Positions 14,462-24,101 are shown, counted from the first letter of the stretch. The stretch: 64,000 nt of DNA from an uncultured Bacteroidia bacterium (GCA_902790635.1 CADASN010000008.1:1-64000), one strand, 5' to 3'. The notes: generated by a model from the sequence alone, not told the origin. A program made the numbers and translations.

Positions 14462-16195
14462 ATGGCAAAAGAGTGTAAGTGGATCCTCAAAGAACCGGCC
14501 GATCCGGCGAAAGTCGAGCGGCTCGCAGCCGAGGTCGGCATCGACCGGGTGCTGGCCGAGTTGCTCGTCAAGCGGGGTGTCGAGACTTTCGAGGAGGCAC
14601 GTTCATTCTTCCGCCCGAACCTGGAAGCCCTGCACGATCCTTTCCTGATGAAGGACATGGACGTGGCCGTGGAGCGGCTGCACCGCGCTATCACCACCGG
14701 CGAGAAGATCCTGGTCTACGGGGACTACGATGTGGACGGCACGACGGCGGTGGCGCTGGTCTATTCCTTCATCTCGCGTTTCACGGAACAGGTGGATTTC
14801 TACATCCCGGATCGTTACGACGAAGGCTACGGCGTCTCCTTCAAGGGGATCGACTGGGCCGCTGACGGCGGCTTCGACCTGATCATCACGCTGGACTGCG
14901 GCATCAAGGCCGTGGACAAGGTGGAGTATGCGCGCAGCAAAGGACTGGAAGTGATCATCTGCGACCACCACCTCCCGGGCGAATCCCTTCCGGCCGCCGT
15001 GGCGGTGCTGGATCCCAAGCGGGAGGATTGCCACTATCCCTTCGACGACCTGTCCGGCTGCGGCGTGGGCTTCAAGCTGGTGCAGGCCTATTCCAAGCAG
15101 TTCGGCGTCCCCTTCGAGAGCCTGATCCCGCTGCTGGACCTGCTGGTGGTCAGCATCTCCTCCGACCTGGTCACGATGGTCGGGGAGAACAGGATCCTGG
15201 CGCATTTCGGTCTCAAGCAGCTCAACGAGCATCCCTGCAAGGGCCTGGCGGCGATGATTTCGCTCTCCAACCTGGAGCCCGGACACATCTCCATCGACGA
15301 CATCGTCTTCAAGATCGGCCCCCGGATCAATGCCGCCGGGCGCATGGAGTCCGGCCGGCTCGCGGTCGAGCTCCTCAAGGCCACCGACACGCAGACGGCG
15401 ATGATGATCGGAGAAAAGATCAACGAGAACAACAACGAGCGCAAGAATATCGACCGGGAGATCACCCAGGAAGCCCTGGAGATGGTCCAGTCCGGCAAAT
15501 GCCTCGCAAGCGAGAACGCGACCATCGTCTACAATCCCAAGTGGAGCAAAGGCGTGGTCGGTATCGTTGCCTCCCGCCTCGTGGAGGCGTACTACAAGCC
15601 GACCGTCGTGCTGACCAAGTCCAACGGCTTCGTGACCGGGTCGGCGCGCAGCATCACGGGTTTCGACCTGTACGAAGCCATCGAGAACTGCTCCGATCTC
15701 CTGGAGAACTTCGGCGGCCATGTCTATGCCGCCGGCCTCACCCTCAAGGAGGAGCATCTGGAGGAGTTCGCCCGCCGGATGGATTCCTTCATCGCCGGCA
15801 AGGTGACGGCTGAGATGCTGATCCCGATCGTCGAGGTGGACGCCAAGCTGGACTTCGCCCAGATCACGCCGAAATTCTCCCGCATCCTCAAGCAGTTCCA
15901 GCCTTTCGGCCCCGGCAACACCAACCCCATCTTCATGACGGAGAACGTCTATGACGCCGGTTCGGGCCGCAAGGTGGGCGGTGGCGGCGTACACCTCAAA
16001 CTGGACCTGATCCAGGAGTCCCAGCCCTACCACCAGATCCCTTCGATCGCCTTCAACATGGCGGATTACTACGACTACATCCGCGAAGGCAACCCGATCG
16101 ACGTGTGCTACGCCATCGTCGAGAACTACTACCGGGGCTCCGCCTCCATCCAGCTCCGCATCCGGGACATGCGGGAGCGGGAAGATATCCTGTAA
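14462..16195 (+). CDS. recJ: Single-stranded-DNA-specific exonuclease RecJ
   Basis: A 5'-3' exonuclease of recombination and mismatch repair. The 577-residue protein has the DHH-family metal motifs DYDVDGTT (88-95) and CDHHLPG (DHH at 168-170), the DHHA1 motif region GFVTGSARSI followed by NFGGHVYAAGL, and the C-terminal OB domain (FQPFGPGNTNP). The ATG at 14462 is chosen since the upstream in-frame TTG codons lie inside the promoter box. The next gene starts 2 bp after its stop. Confidence 0.97.
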   Translation: MAKECKWILKEPADPAKVERLAAEVGIDRVLAELLVKRGVETFEEARSFFRPNLEALHDPFLMKDMDVAVERLHRAITTGEKILVYGDYDVDGTTAVALVYSFISRFTEQVDFYIPDRYDEGYGVSFKGIDWAADGGFDLIITLDCGIKAVDKVEYARSKGLEVIICDHHLPGESLPAAVAVLDPKREDCHYPFDDLSGCGVGFKLVQAYSKQFGVPFESLIPLLDLLVVSISSDLVTMVGENRILAHFGLKQLNEHPCKGLAAMISLSNLEPGHISIDDIVFKIGPRINAAGRMESGRLAVELLKATDTQTAMMIGEKINENNNERKNIDREITQEALEMVQSGKCLASENATIVYNPKWSKGVVGIVASRLVEAYYKPTVVLTKSNGFVTGSARSITGFDLYEAIENCSDLLENFGGHVYAAGLTLKEEHLEEFARRMDSFIAGKVTAEMLIPIVEVDAKLDFAQITPKFSRILKQFQPFGPGNTNPIFMTENVYDAGSGRKVGGGGVHLKLDLIQESQPYHQIPSIAFNMADYYDYIREGNPIDVCYAIVENYYRGSASIQLRIRDMREREDIL

Positions 16196-16197
16196 AC

Positions 16198-16989
16198 ATG
16201 AAAGCCGGAAGCGCGACGGGCCGTTTCCTTCTCGGAGTCCTGCTGTCCTGCGGGCTCCTGGCCGTGCTGTTGTACCTCGGTCCGCTGCAGGATGGTCCGG
16301 GAGCGGAAACCGGTGGAAATTTCCTGTCCAAAGTCTATACGGAAGCCACGCCCGGCGACCTCATGGAGAAGACCCAGGACATCTGGGGCTGGGTGCTGGT
16401 GGGCCTGAACCTGACCGCCCTCGCGGGCTTTTTTGCCTGCCCCGTGAAGGGCGTGTCCGGCAAGAAAAAGCAAGCGGCCGGCCTGCGTCTGTTCTTCCCC
16501 GGCCTCTGCGGGACGCTGGTTCTGCTGGCCGTCCTGACCGTGCTGTGCGTGCCGGCCCTGCTGGCCGGATTCATCGAATTTCTCCGCATCAATCCCTTCC
16601 TGACGGTTGCGGGCCTGGTGCTGCTGGTGGCCCTGATGTACCTGCTCGGTTCCCGGAGCATCCCCCTTTTCCGCTCCGCGGAAGGGCTCGGAAACAATTT
16701 CCCGAAGGGCCTGCGCATCGCCGAAGGCATCCTGGTCGCCCTGTTTGCGGGCATCGCCCTGTTCTACGGCATCCGCACGATGCGCCTGTATCTGCTGCCG
16801 GTCGGCATCCTGCTCGCGCTGCTGCCGGGGACCCTGTGCGAATGGGCCCTGGCGAAGCGTCGCTCCGGCCTGCGGCTGATGTACCTGTGCATGCGTACAC
16901 TGCGCGGCATCGGCCTGGTCGCGTTCTGCCCGGTCACGGTCCCGATTCTGCTCTACGCCCTGTTCTCCGCTTCCGCATCCAAAGCCTGA
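16198..16989 (+). CDS. Hypothetical polytopic membrane protein
   Basis: A 263-residue protein I do not recognise. It begins with a hydrophobic segment (GRFLLGVLLSCGLLAVLLY) and has about seven predicted membrane helices, including a long one (LVLLAVLTVLCVPALLAGF) and a pair near the end (LLPVGILLALLPGTL and FCPVTVPILLYALF). It has no catalytic motif I can name. It starts 2 bp after recJ and ends at a bidirectional terminator, so it is co-transcribed with recJ. Confidence 0.7.
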   Translation: MKAGSATGRFLLGVLLSCGLLAVLLYLGPLQDGPGAETGGNFLSKVYTEATPGDLMEKTQDIWGWVLVGLNLTALAGFFACPVKGVSGKKKQAAGLRLFFPGLCGTLVLLAVLTVLCVPALLAGFIEFLRINPFLTVAGLVLLVALMYLLGSRSIPLFRSAEGLGNNFPKGLRIAEGILVALFAGIALFYGIRTMRLYLLPVGILLALLPGTLCEWALAKRRSGLRLMYLCMRTLRGIGLVAFCPVTVPILLYALFSASASKA

Positions 16990-17039
16990 CCCGGGTTCTG
17001 CCGGTTTCCCGCGGCAGGCGGTCCTGCCGGATCCTTACA

Positions 17040-17071
17040 AAAACGCCTCCTGCGATTGCTGGAGGCGTTTT
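17040..17071. terminator. Bidirectional terminator between the recJ unit and parC
   Basis: AAAACGCCTCC (17040-17050) and GGAGGCGTTTT (17061-17071) form an 11-bp stem around a 10-nt loop, with A-rich and T-rich ends on both strands. It lies between convergent genes ending at 16989 and 17076. Confidence 0.85.
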
Positions 17072-17075
17072 GCGT

Positions 17076-19853
17076 TTAGAACAGCGTCGGTTCGTCGAAG
17101 AGTCCGCCGGGGAAGTCGGGGACTTCGTCGAGGTTGGCAGACGGGGATTCCGGGTCTTCGCCCGTCATGACGACAGGTTCGTCCGACGTGACGGCCGGTG
17201 CTTCCGGGTAGTCGGAGCCCGGCGATGCCGGGGATTCGGGGGAATCGTCCCCCGATGCGTCCACCACCGGATCCTCTTCTTGTTCGTCAGGAATCGGCTC
17301 GATGAAGCGGACGCTCTTGACTTCGCCCCGCTCGGCGCACTTCTTGCCCTTGGCGGCGATGCCCTTCTTGGCGATCCATTCCTCGGCGTTCACCGGCTCC
17401 GGTTCCTTGTCGTCGAGTTTCCAGACGATCTCGTACTGCGGATGCCTGTCCCCGCTGATGTCCACCAGGTAGGACTTCGGGGCATCGGAGATGAAGCTGA
17501 CCGGGGTGTTGTCGCTCAGCACGAAAGAGAAACGCTTGACATAGAAGCTCTTGACAGCGCCGTCCCAGTAGAGGACGGTGAAAGTCTTGTCCGGGTCGAA
17601 CTTCTCGATGAAGAGGACGTCGCCCTGGTACTTGTTGACCAGGTCGAAGGAGGTCGTGTAGAAGGTGCCGTTCTTGAAGACGGCGAGGACCTTGTCACCC
17701 TCTTCGAACTGGCCGAGGTAGAGACCGTGTCCGTCTTCGTTGAGCTTCTGGATGTCGCTGTCGTACCAGATGTCCTTGCCGGCGATCGTGCTAACGCCCT
17801 TGCTCCGGAGCGTGATGCGGCTGATGACGTTCTTGCTCACGAGGTTGCCGCGGGCCGTCTTGCTCTTGATGGCCAGGGTGGAGAAATCGTACTCGAAACT
17901 GGTCTTCTTGAGCTTCGGCTTGGGCCTCAGCTGCACGCGCACGGTCTCGGCTTCGCCGTTGTGGTTGGCCGTGAACCAGACGATCGTGGAGCCGGGCATC
18001 CCGGTCGTGATGTCGTATTCCTTGTCGCGGGTCACGGACGTGATGGCGAAGCGCTTGGCGTAGTAGATGGAGGTCTTGCCTTCGCGGTAGATCACGTTGT
18101 AGATGGTCCGGGTATCCCCGCGGTTGAAGAGCCCCACGTAGAGCAGGTCCTTGCCGAAGAAGGCCTTGTCCTCGACCTTGGTGATGCGGTACTTGCCGTC
18201 CTTGCCGATGACGATGATTTCGGAGAGGTCGGAGCAGTCGCAGATGAATTCACCGCCGTCATCGCGCTTGAGGCCGATGCCGACGAAACCTTCGGCCAGG
18301 TTGGCCTGGAGCTTGGCGTTGTTGTTGACCACCTTGGTGGCCGCAATGGTCTCGAATCCGGTGAGTTCGGTGCGGCGCGGATAGTCCTTGCCGTATTTCT
18401 TCTTGAGTCCCTTGAACCAGTCGATGGTGTAGCGGTCGATGTGCTCGATGTGGTCGCGCACGACGGCCATCTGGTCCTCCAGGGCGAGGATCTTCTCGTC
18501 AATCGCCTTGGTGTCGAACTTGGAGATCTTGCGGACCGGCTTCTCCACGAGCTTGAGGATGTCGTCCAGCACGATCTCGCGGTGGAAGAGGTCCTGGTAC
18601 ATCTTCATCTGGGTGAAGATGTCCTGGATCTGGGTGTCCCAGTCTTTCTGGTCCTGCTCGAGGACCTTGTAGATACGGTTCTCGAAGAAGATGCGCTCCA
18701 GCGAGCTGTAGTGCCAGTCGGCCTCCAGTTCGTCCAGCTTGATCTGAAGCTCCTGCAGCAGCAGGTCGCGGGTGTGGTAGGTCCCGTATTCGAGGATCTC
18801 GTTGACTGTGACGAAGACCGGCTTGTCGTCCCGGATCACGCAGGCGTTGGGGGCGATGTTGATCTCGCAGTCCGTGAAGGCATAGAGTGCGTCGATGGTC
18901 TTGTCCGGGGAGACGTCGTTGGGCAGGTGGATGAGGATCTCGACCTTGTCGGTGGTCATGTCCTCGATCTTCTTGATTTTGATCTTGCCCTTGTCCTTGG
19001 CCCGGAGAACGGAGTCGATCAGGTCCTTGGTGTATTTCCCGTAAGGGATCTCGGTGATGGCGATCGTGTTCTTGTCGATCTTCTCGATCCGGGCGCGGAC
19101 CTTGACGCTGCCGCCCCGCTTGCCGGCCATGTACTTGCTGCAGTCGGCGAAGCCGCCCGTCGGGAAATCGGGGTAGATCTCATAGGGCCTGCCCTCGAGG
19201 ATGGCGACGGAGGCGTCCAGCAGTTCGTTGAAGTTGTGGGGAAGGATCTTGGAGGCCAGGCCCACGCCGATGCCTTCCGTGCCTTGCGCCAGCAGCAACG
19301 GGAAACGGACCGGGAGCTCGGTCGGCTCCTGGTTGCGCCCGTCATAGGAGTTCATCCAGTGGGTGACCTTCGGATCGAACACCACCTCCTTGGCGAATTT
19401 GCTGAGCCGGGCCTCGATGTAACGGGGTGCGGCGTTGGAATCGCCGGTGAGGATGTTGCCCCAGTTGCCCTGGCAGTCCACCGTGAATCCTTTCTGGCCC
19501 AGCTGGACGAGGGCGCCGAGGATGGACTGGTCACCGTGGGGGTGGTACTGCATCGCCTGGCCGACGATGTTGGCCACCTTGGTGTAGGCTCCGTCGTCCA
19601 TCCGGTACATGGCGTGCAGCACGCGGCGCTGCACGGGCTTGAGCCCGTCCACGATGTGGGGGACGGCCCGGTGCAGGATCACGTAGGAGGCATAGTCCAG
19701 GTACCAGTCCTTGAACATGCCGGAGAGCTTGAACTTGCGTGCGTCACTCCCCAGCAGCTTGTCGTACCGGTTCGATGACTCGCCCTCTTCTTCGATGACC
19801 TTGTCGTCGTCCTCGATGATATCGTCCGGAGTGATGATGTTCTCTTCTTCCAT
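17076..19853 (-). CDS. parC: DNA topoisomerase IV subunit A (ParC/GyrA family)
   Basis: The DNA-cutting subunit of a type IIA topoisomerase. The 925-residue protein has the N-terminal winged-helix region (ILHRAVPHIVDGLKPVQRRV), the GDQSILGALVQLGQ segment, and the catalytic Tyr in NAAPRYIEARLSKF. A long C-terminal domain of repeated beta elements wraps DNA, and the final 130 residues are acidic and Pro/Ser-rich (DASGDDSPESPASPGSDYPE). The missing GyrA-box and the operon favour ParC over GyrA. Last gene of the exbB operon; it starts 3 bp after era. Confidence 0.9.
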   Translation of the reverse strand: MEEENIITPDDIIEDDDKVIEEEGESSNRYDKLLGSDARKFKLSGMFKDWYLDYASYVILHRAVPHIVDGLKPVQRRVLHAMYRMDDGAYTKVANIVGQAMQYHPHGDQSILGALVQLGQKGFTVDCQGNWGNILTGDSNAAPRYIEARLSKFAKEVVFDPKVTHWMNSYDGRNQEPTELPVRFPLLLAQGTEGIGVGLASKILPHNFNELLDASVAILEGRPYEIYPDFPTGGFADCSKYMAGKRGGSVKVRARIEKIDKNTIAITEIPYGKYTKDLIDSVLRAKDKGKIKIKKIEDMTTDKVEILIHLPNDVSPDKTIDALYAFTDCEINIAPNACVIRDDKPVFVTVNEILEYGTYHTRDLLLQELQIKLDELEADWHYSSLERIFFENRIYKVLEQDQKDWDTQIQDIFTQMKMYQDLFHREIVLDDILKLVEKPVRKISKFDTKAIDEKILALEDQMAVVRDHIEHIDRYTIDWFKGLKKKYGKDYPRRTELTGFETIAATKVVNNNAKLQANLAEGFVGIGLKRDDGGEFICDCSDLSEIIVIGKDGKYRITKVEDKAFFGKDLLYVGLFNRGDTRTIYNVIYREGKTSIYYAKRFAITSVTRDKEYDITTGMPGSTIVWFTANHNGEAETVRVQLRPKPKLKKTSFEYDFSTLAIKSKTARGNLVSKNVISRITLRSKGVSTIAGKDIWYDSDIQKLNEDGHGLYLGQFEEGDKVLAVFKNGTFYTTSFDLVNKYQGDVLFIEKFDPDKTFTVLYWDGAVKSFYVKRFSFVLSDNTPVSFISDAPKSYLVDISGDRHPQYEIVWKLDDKEPEPVNAEEWIAKKGIAAKGKKCAERGEVKSVRFIEPIPDEQEEDPVVDASGDDSPESPASPGSDYPEAPAVTSDEPVVMTGEDPESPSANLDEVPDFPGGLFDEPTLF

Positions 19854-19856
19854 AGT

Positions 19857-20738
19857 CTATTCTTCGTAGCCGAATTTTCTGAGTTCCCGCTTGCTTTCCC
19901 GCCAGTCGGGATCCACTTTGACGTAGATCTGCAGGAAGACCTTCTTCTGGAAGAAGTCTTCCATGTCGAGGCGGGCCTGCGTGCCGACTTTCTTGAGCGC
20001 GGCGCCCTGCCGCCCGATGACGATGCCTTTCTGCGACTCGCGCATCACGTAGATGACCGCGCTGATGTCGTAGCGCTCCGCGCCCTCCTTGAAGGATTCG
20101 ATCCCGACCTCGCAGGAGTAGGGGATCTCATCCTTGTAGTTGAGCAGGATCTTCTCGCGGATGATTTCCGATGCGAAAAAGCGGAGGTTCTTGTCCGTGA
20201 AGGCATCCTTGTCGAACCACGGCGGGCATTCGGGCAGCCGTTCGACGACGGCGTTCAGGATGCTCTCCAGGTTGAAACGCTCCTGCGCCGACGCCGGGAT
20301 GACCGTCGCGGCGGGGAGCTTCTCCTGCCAGTAATCGATCAGCCCGACTACGCGGGGCTGGTCGCTGAGGTCGATTTTGTTGATGACCACGATGACGGGG
20401 CATTCGATCCGGGAGAGTTTCTCCACGTATTCGCTGTTCTTGTCAGGGGTCTCCACCGTGTCCGTCACGTAGAGGATGATGTCGGCATCCCCGATCGCGC
20501 CGTCCACGAAATTCATCATGTTCTGCTGCAGGCGGTAATTGGGCTTGAGGATGCCCGGCGTGTCCGAATAGACGATCTGCCAGTCATCCCCGTTGACGAT
20601 ACCCATGATGCGGTGCCGCGTGGTCTGTGCCTTGGCGGTTACGATGGAGAGCTTCTCGCCCACCAGCGCATTCATCAGCGTGGATTTCCCGACGTTCGGG
20701 TTGCCGATGATGTTGACAAAGCCGGAACGGTGCGCCAT
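19857..20738 (-). CDS. era: GTPase Era
   Basis: A ribosome-assembly GTPase that binds the 3' end of 16S rRNA. In 293 residues it has G1 GNPNVGKST (12-20), G3 DTPG, G4 NKID, and a C-terminal KH domain with IVIGRQGAALKKVG. The start codon overlaps the stop of the pseudouridine synthase gene by one base. Confidence 0.97.
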   Translation of the reverse strand: MAHRSGFVNIIGNPNVGKSTLMNALVGEKLSIVTAKAQTTRHRIMGIVNGDDWQIVYSDTPGILKPNYRLQQNMMNFVDGAIGDADIILYVTDTVETPDKNSEYVEKLSRIECPVIVVINKIDLSDQPRVVGLIDYWQEKLPAATVIPASAQERFNLESILNAVVERLPECPPWFDKDAFTDKNLRFFASEIIREKILLNYKDEIPYSCEVGIESFKEGAERYDISAVIYVMRESQKGIVIGRQGAALKKVGTQARLDMEDFFQKKVFLQIYVKVDPDWRESKRELRKFGYEE

Positions 20739-22144
20739 TATACGTATGCCCCCATTTTCAGAATGTTGGTCTCACCCTCGGTGAGGTAGCGCCATTCGCC
20801 TTTCTTCAGGCCCTTTTTGGTGAGGCCTGCGAAATAGACGCGGTCCAGCGCCTTGACATTGTAGCCAAGGGTTTCGAAGATGCGGCGCACGATGCGGTTC
20901 TTGCCGGAGTGGATCTCGATGCCGAGTTTGCGCTTGTCCTTCTCGTCGATGTATTCGAGTTCGTCGGCCTTGATCTCGCCGTCGGTCAGTTCGACACCTT
21001 CCAGGATCCGCTGGAAGTCCTCCTGGGACAGGGGACGGTCGAGTGCGACCTGGTAGATCTTCTTCTTATCGTAGGACGGGTGCGTGAGCCGTTCGGCGAT
21101 CTCGCCGTCGTTGGTCAGCATCAGCACGCCGGTCGTGTTCTTGTCCAGCCGGCCCACCGGATAGACGCGGGTGGGGCAGTTCTTCACGAGGTCCACGACG
21201 GTCTTCTCGGCATGCGGATCGCTGGCCGTGGTGACATAGCCCTTGGGCTTGTTCATCACGATATAGACTTTCTCTTCGCCTTTGAGGCGCTCGCCGTTGA
21301 AACGGATGTCGTCCGTGAAGATGTTGACCTTCGTGCCCAGTTCGGTCACGACTTCGCCGTTCACGGTCACGACACCGGCCTGGATGAGGGTGTCCGCCTC
21401 GCGCCGGGAGCAGACGCCGGAGTTGGCGATGAATTTATTGAGACGCACGGTGTTCTGGATCGGAGTCGGATCCGGAGCGTCCAGTCCTTCGCTGCCGTTC
21501 ACGACAGGACGGCGGCTGATCATGCGGTTGATGCCTTCGGAGGATTCACGGGTGAAATTGGGCTTGCGGCCCGGCTTCTTCGGTCCGCGGGGCTTTCCGG
21601 GACCCGCCGGCTTGCGCGGCCCTGCGCTGCGGCCTTCGCCGTAGGGGCGCTGGGGACGGCCTTCGCCATAGCTGCGTCCTTCGCCGTAGCTGCGGTGCTC
21701 GCCGCCGGTGCTCCGGCCTTCGCCGTAAGGACGCTGCGGACGGCCCTCGCCGTACGGGCGGTTTTCTCCGTAGGAGCGACCCTCCCCGTAGGGACGGCGT
21801 TCGCCGTAATCGGAGCGGTGTGCGCCGCCGTAATTGCCGGTCCGGTGCTCCCCGCCGCTGCGGCGGTCGCTGAAACCGTGATTGTCCCGGTCGCCGTAGC
21901 TGCGGCGCTCGCGGTCGCCGTAGCCGCCCCGGTTCTCACCGTAGGGGCGCTGCGGACGGCCCTCTCCGTAGGGACGGCGTTCGCCGTAATCGGAACGGTA
22001 AGCGCCTGCGTGATTGCTGACCCTCTCTTCGCCATTTTCGCTTCTGCGCGCGCCGGGCGTGTATTCTACTTTTTCGGAACGGGGATGTTCCCCTGCGTTT
22101 TTCCGGGGTCTAAGTTTTCGGCCTTCTTTAGTAAACTGATCCAT
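20738..22144 (-). CDS. S4-domain pseudouridine synthase (RsuA/RluB family) with long repeat-rich N-terminus
   Basis: Isomerises a uridine in rRNA. The C-terminal half holds the S4 domain (VRLNKFIANSGVCSRREADT), the family catalytic motif GRLDKNTTGVLMLTNDGE with its Asp, and the end domain (KNRIVRRIFETLGY). Residues about 40-195 are a low-complexity extension built from SYGEGR, RPYGEGRPQRPYGE and DYGERRPYGE units, then a KPAGPGKPRGPKKPG stretch. Such Arg/Gly/Tyr-rich tails are known on Bacteroidetes RluB homologues and may bind RNA. It lies 2 bp after the TonB-like gene. Confidence 0.93.
   Translation of the reverse strand: MDQFTKEGRKLRPRKNAGEHPRSEKVEYTPGARRSENGEERVSNHAGAYRSDYGERRPYGEGRPQRPYGENRGGYGDRERRSYGDRDNHGFSDRRSGGEHRTGNYGGAHRSDYGERRPYGEGRSYGENRPYGEGRPQRPYGEGRSTGGEHRSYGEGRSYGEGRPQRPYGEGRSAGPRKPAGPGKPRGPKKPGRKPNFTRESSEGINRMISRRPVVNGSEGLDAPDPTPIQNTVRLNKFIANSGVCSRREADTLIQAGVVTVNGEVVTELGTKVNIFTDDIRFNGERLKGEEKVYIVMNKPKGYVTTASDPHAEKTVVDLVKNCPTRVYPVGRLDKNTTGVLMLTNDGEIAERLTHPSYDKKKIYQVALDRPLSQEDFQRILEGVELTDGEIKADELEYIDEKDKRKLGIEIHSGKNRIVRRIFETLGYNVKALDRVYFAGLTKKGLKKGEWRYLTEGETNILKMGAYV
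21560..22020 (-). repeat. Imperfect tandem repeats encoding RPYGEGR units
   Basis: The region codes for repeated SYGEGR/RPYGEGRPQRPYGE/SDYGERRPYGEGR blocks in the pseudouridine synthase N-terminus. The DNA units are near-identical, with words such as CGCCGTAGGGGCG recurring on the plus strand, so copy number is likely to vary between strains. Confidence 0.75.
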
Positions 22145-22146
22145 TA

Positions 22147-22929
22147 CTACTTGAGATTAAAGAAATAGGTAATCGTGCCCTCCTGCATGGCAGGCGCGTC
22201 CGCACTCATGTTGAAGTGCGTTTCCATCGCGGCTTTGCGCGCCGCCGCATAGAGGGTCTTGTCCAAAACGGTGGTACCGTCGCCTCCCGGCACGGCCTTG
22301 ACTACGTTGCCGTAGTTGTCCACCCAGATATCCACTACTACAATGCCGCTTTCCTGCACGTTGTAGACCGGCCGCGGGATGTTGCCCACGGTGTTGCGGC
22401 CTTTGACGTGCGCATTCGGCTTGCCGTCGGTACGTCCGCTGTCGGTATTGCCCCGGGTCTGCCCGGCCTTGAAGGTATCGGAACCTTCGGTGGCGGCATG
22501 GCCGGCGGTGAGGGAGGTGTCCTTCCGGGCCATCCCGGGGAAAGCGGCACGCGGATCCAGCGCTGGCTCATCCGGTTCCGGAGCGGGGACATCGACGTCG
22601 CCGACGGGGTCCGGCTTCGTCCGGGGGGTCATGTTCTCCCTGTCCGCCTCGGTGGGGGATTCGCTTTTCTGAGCCAGTTCAACAGGCTGCTCGGGATCGG
22701 TCTCGTCCGCGAGCGGCTCCCGCCCTTCCGGCTGCTGCGTGATGAGCGCAGGCTCCTCTTCGCTGAAGTCAATCAGCATGCTTTGCTCCTGGGGCGGGGG
22801 ATAAAGATACTTCAGACCGGAGAAAGAGACCAGCACGAAGGCGCAGGCATGCAGGAACACCGTCATCAGGATGCCGGTGACCGTGGCGTTGCGCTCGCGC
22901 TTCTGTCTGATTATCTGGTCGTTTTTCAT
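22147..22929 (-). CDS. TonB-like energy-transducing protein
   Basis: A 260-residue inner-membrane protein with one N-terminal helix (residues about 18-40), a long Pro/Glu-rich periplasmic spacer (PVGDVDVPAPEPDEPALDPR), and a short C-terminal domain (VVVDIWVDNYGNVVKAVPGG, then AARKAAMETHFN and GTITYFFNLK) of the TonB/TolA C-terminal type. It links proton motive force, via ExbB/ExbD, to outer-membrane transport or Tol-Pal-like functions. Third gene after exbB and exbD. Confidence 0.85.
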   Translation of the reverse strand: MKNDQIIRQKRERNATVTGILMTVFLHACAFVLVSFSGLKYLYPPPQEQSMLIDFSEEEPALITQQPEGREPLADETDPEQPVELAQKSESPTEADRENMTPRTKPDPVGDVDVPAPEPDEPALDPRAAFPGMARKDTSLTAGHAATEGSDTFKAGQTRGNTDSGRTDGKPNAHVKGRNTVGNIPRPVYNVQESGIVVVDIWVDNYGNVVKAVPGGDGTTVLDKTLYAAARKAAMETHFNMSADAPAMQEGTITYFFNLK

Positions 22930-22935
22930 AAAGAA

Positions 22936-23346
22936 CTACTCTGGCTGCGTGGCCAGGATGACTTTGTAATGATTGCGCTTGGCGATGTTCATCACCTGCA
23001 CGATCTCACCGATCGGCACGCTCTCATCGGAAAAGATGGAGAAGGTAGGATCCTCCTCGGTCTGGAGCAGTCCTACCAGCTCGTCCTCCACTTCGGAGAA
23101 AGCCACGGGCTCCTGAGCGCCGTTGATGTGGTAGGTATAGCGGTCTTCTCCCCAGTCTTTGATGGAGACGCTGACCGTGGCCTTCGCGCCCACCTGTCCC
23201 GTGCTCTTCGGCAGGAGGAGCTTGAGGGCGTTGGGGTTGACCAGGGTGGAGGTCACCAGGAAGAAGATGAGCAGCAGGAACACGATGTCCGTCATCGAGG
23301 ACATCGCGATGTTCGGGTCTGCCTTGGTGAAACGTCTGAGGGCCAT
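22936..23346 (-). CDS. exbD: ExbD/TolR family biopolymer transport protein
   Basis: A 136-residue inner-membrane protein with one N-terminal helix (MTDIVFLLLIFFLVTSTLV, including the proton-handling Asp) and a periplasmic domain. It forms the proton channel with ExbB. The start at 23346 (MALRRFTKADPNIAMSS) is chosen; an upstream extension only reads into exbB. It begins 1 bp after the exbB stop. Confidence 0.93.
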   Translation of the reverse strand: MALRRFTKADPNIAMSSMTDIVFLLLIFFLVTSTLVNPNALKLLLPKSTGQVGAKATVSVSIKDWGEDRYTYHINGAQEPVAFSEVEDELVGLLQTEEDPTFSIFSDESVPIGEIVQVMNIAKRNHYKVILATQPE

Positions 23347-23347
23347 C

Positions 23348-24043
23348 TTATTCGGTTTTGGGAGCCTCCCCGGCGTCGCCGAGCACATCGAGGAACTTGA
23401 TGGTCGCGTTCTCCATGCTGTAGACCAGCGAGGAGATGCGGGCCGTCAGGAAATTGTAGCCGAAATAGGCGAGGATACCGACGATCAGACCGCCGACCGT
23501 GGTGATCATGGCGGTGTAGATGCCGCTGGAGAGCAGGGTGATGTCGATGTTGTTGCCGGCGTTGGACATGTTGAAGAATGCCTGGACCATGCCGATCACC
23601 GTGCCGAGGAAGCCGATCATCGGGGCGCCGCCGGCGATGGTGGCGAGGTAGGGAAGTCCTTTCTCCAGCCGGGCGACCTCGACGTTGCCGACATTCTCGA
23701 TGGCGGCCTGGATGTCCGTGGCAGGCTTGCCGATCCGGACGAGGCCGGCCTCGACCATGCGGGCGACCGGTGCATCGTATTTGCTGCAGAGCGTCCGGGC
23801 GGACTTGATCTTGCCGTCGTGGACGTAGTCGCGGATGTCATTCATGAAGTCCTTGTCGATCTTGCCCGCCTTGCGGATGATCCACCATTTCTTGCCGAAG
23901 ATGTAGATGGCGATGATCGAAAGGGCGAGGAGGACCCACATCAGCGGACCGCCCTTGGCGGCCATTTCAATGAGGGAATAGGACATCTCCTGCTGCACGG
24001 GAACAGCCTGCGCGATGTCGGTCTGGAGAAGCATGTACAACAT
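23348..24043 (-). CDS. exbB: ExbB/TolQ/MotA family proton channel protein
   Basis: A 231-residue inner-membrane protein with three helices: LMWVLLALSIIAIYIFGKKW, then AGGAPMIGFLGTVIGMVQAF and TTVGGLIVGILAYFGYNF, the last two being the classic MotA/TolQ/ExbB channel signature. It powers the TonB-like protein encoded two genes on. The start at 24043 lies downstream of a TATATTTG promoter box and gives a leader of about 50 nt. First of six genes (exbB-exbD-tonB-like-pseudouridine synthase-era-parC) with gaps of 1-6 bp or overlaps. Confidence 0.93.
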   Translation of the reverse strand: MLYMLLQTDIAQAVPVQQEMSYSLIEMAAKGGPLMWVLLALSIIAIYIFGKKWWIIRKAGKIDKDFMNDIRDYVHDGKIKSARTLCSKYDAPVARMVEAGLVRIGKPATDIQAAIENVGNVEVARLEKGLPYLATIAGGAPMIGFLGTVIGMVQAFFNMSNAGNNIDITLLSSGIYTAMITTVGGLIVGILAYFGYNFLTARISSLVYSMENATIKFLDVLGDAGEAPKTE

Positions 24044-24101
24044 ATTCAGGTGTTTGGTTACCAACAATTGCAAAAAATCTGCCCATTAAGGCATAATCGT
24101 A

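Noticed and set aside
16545-19778. A 1077-codon open frame antisense to parC
   Set aside because: Composition is that of reversed codons; parC on the other strand has full family motifs.
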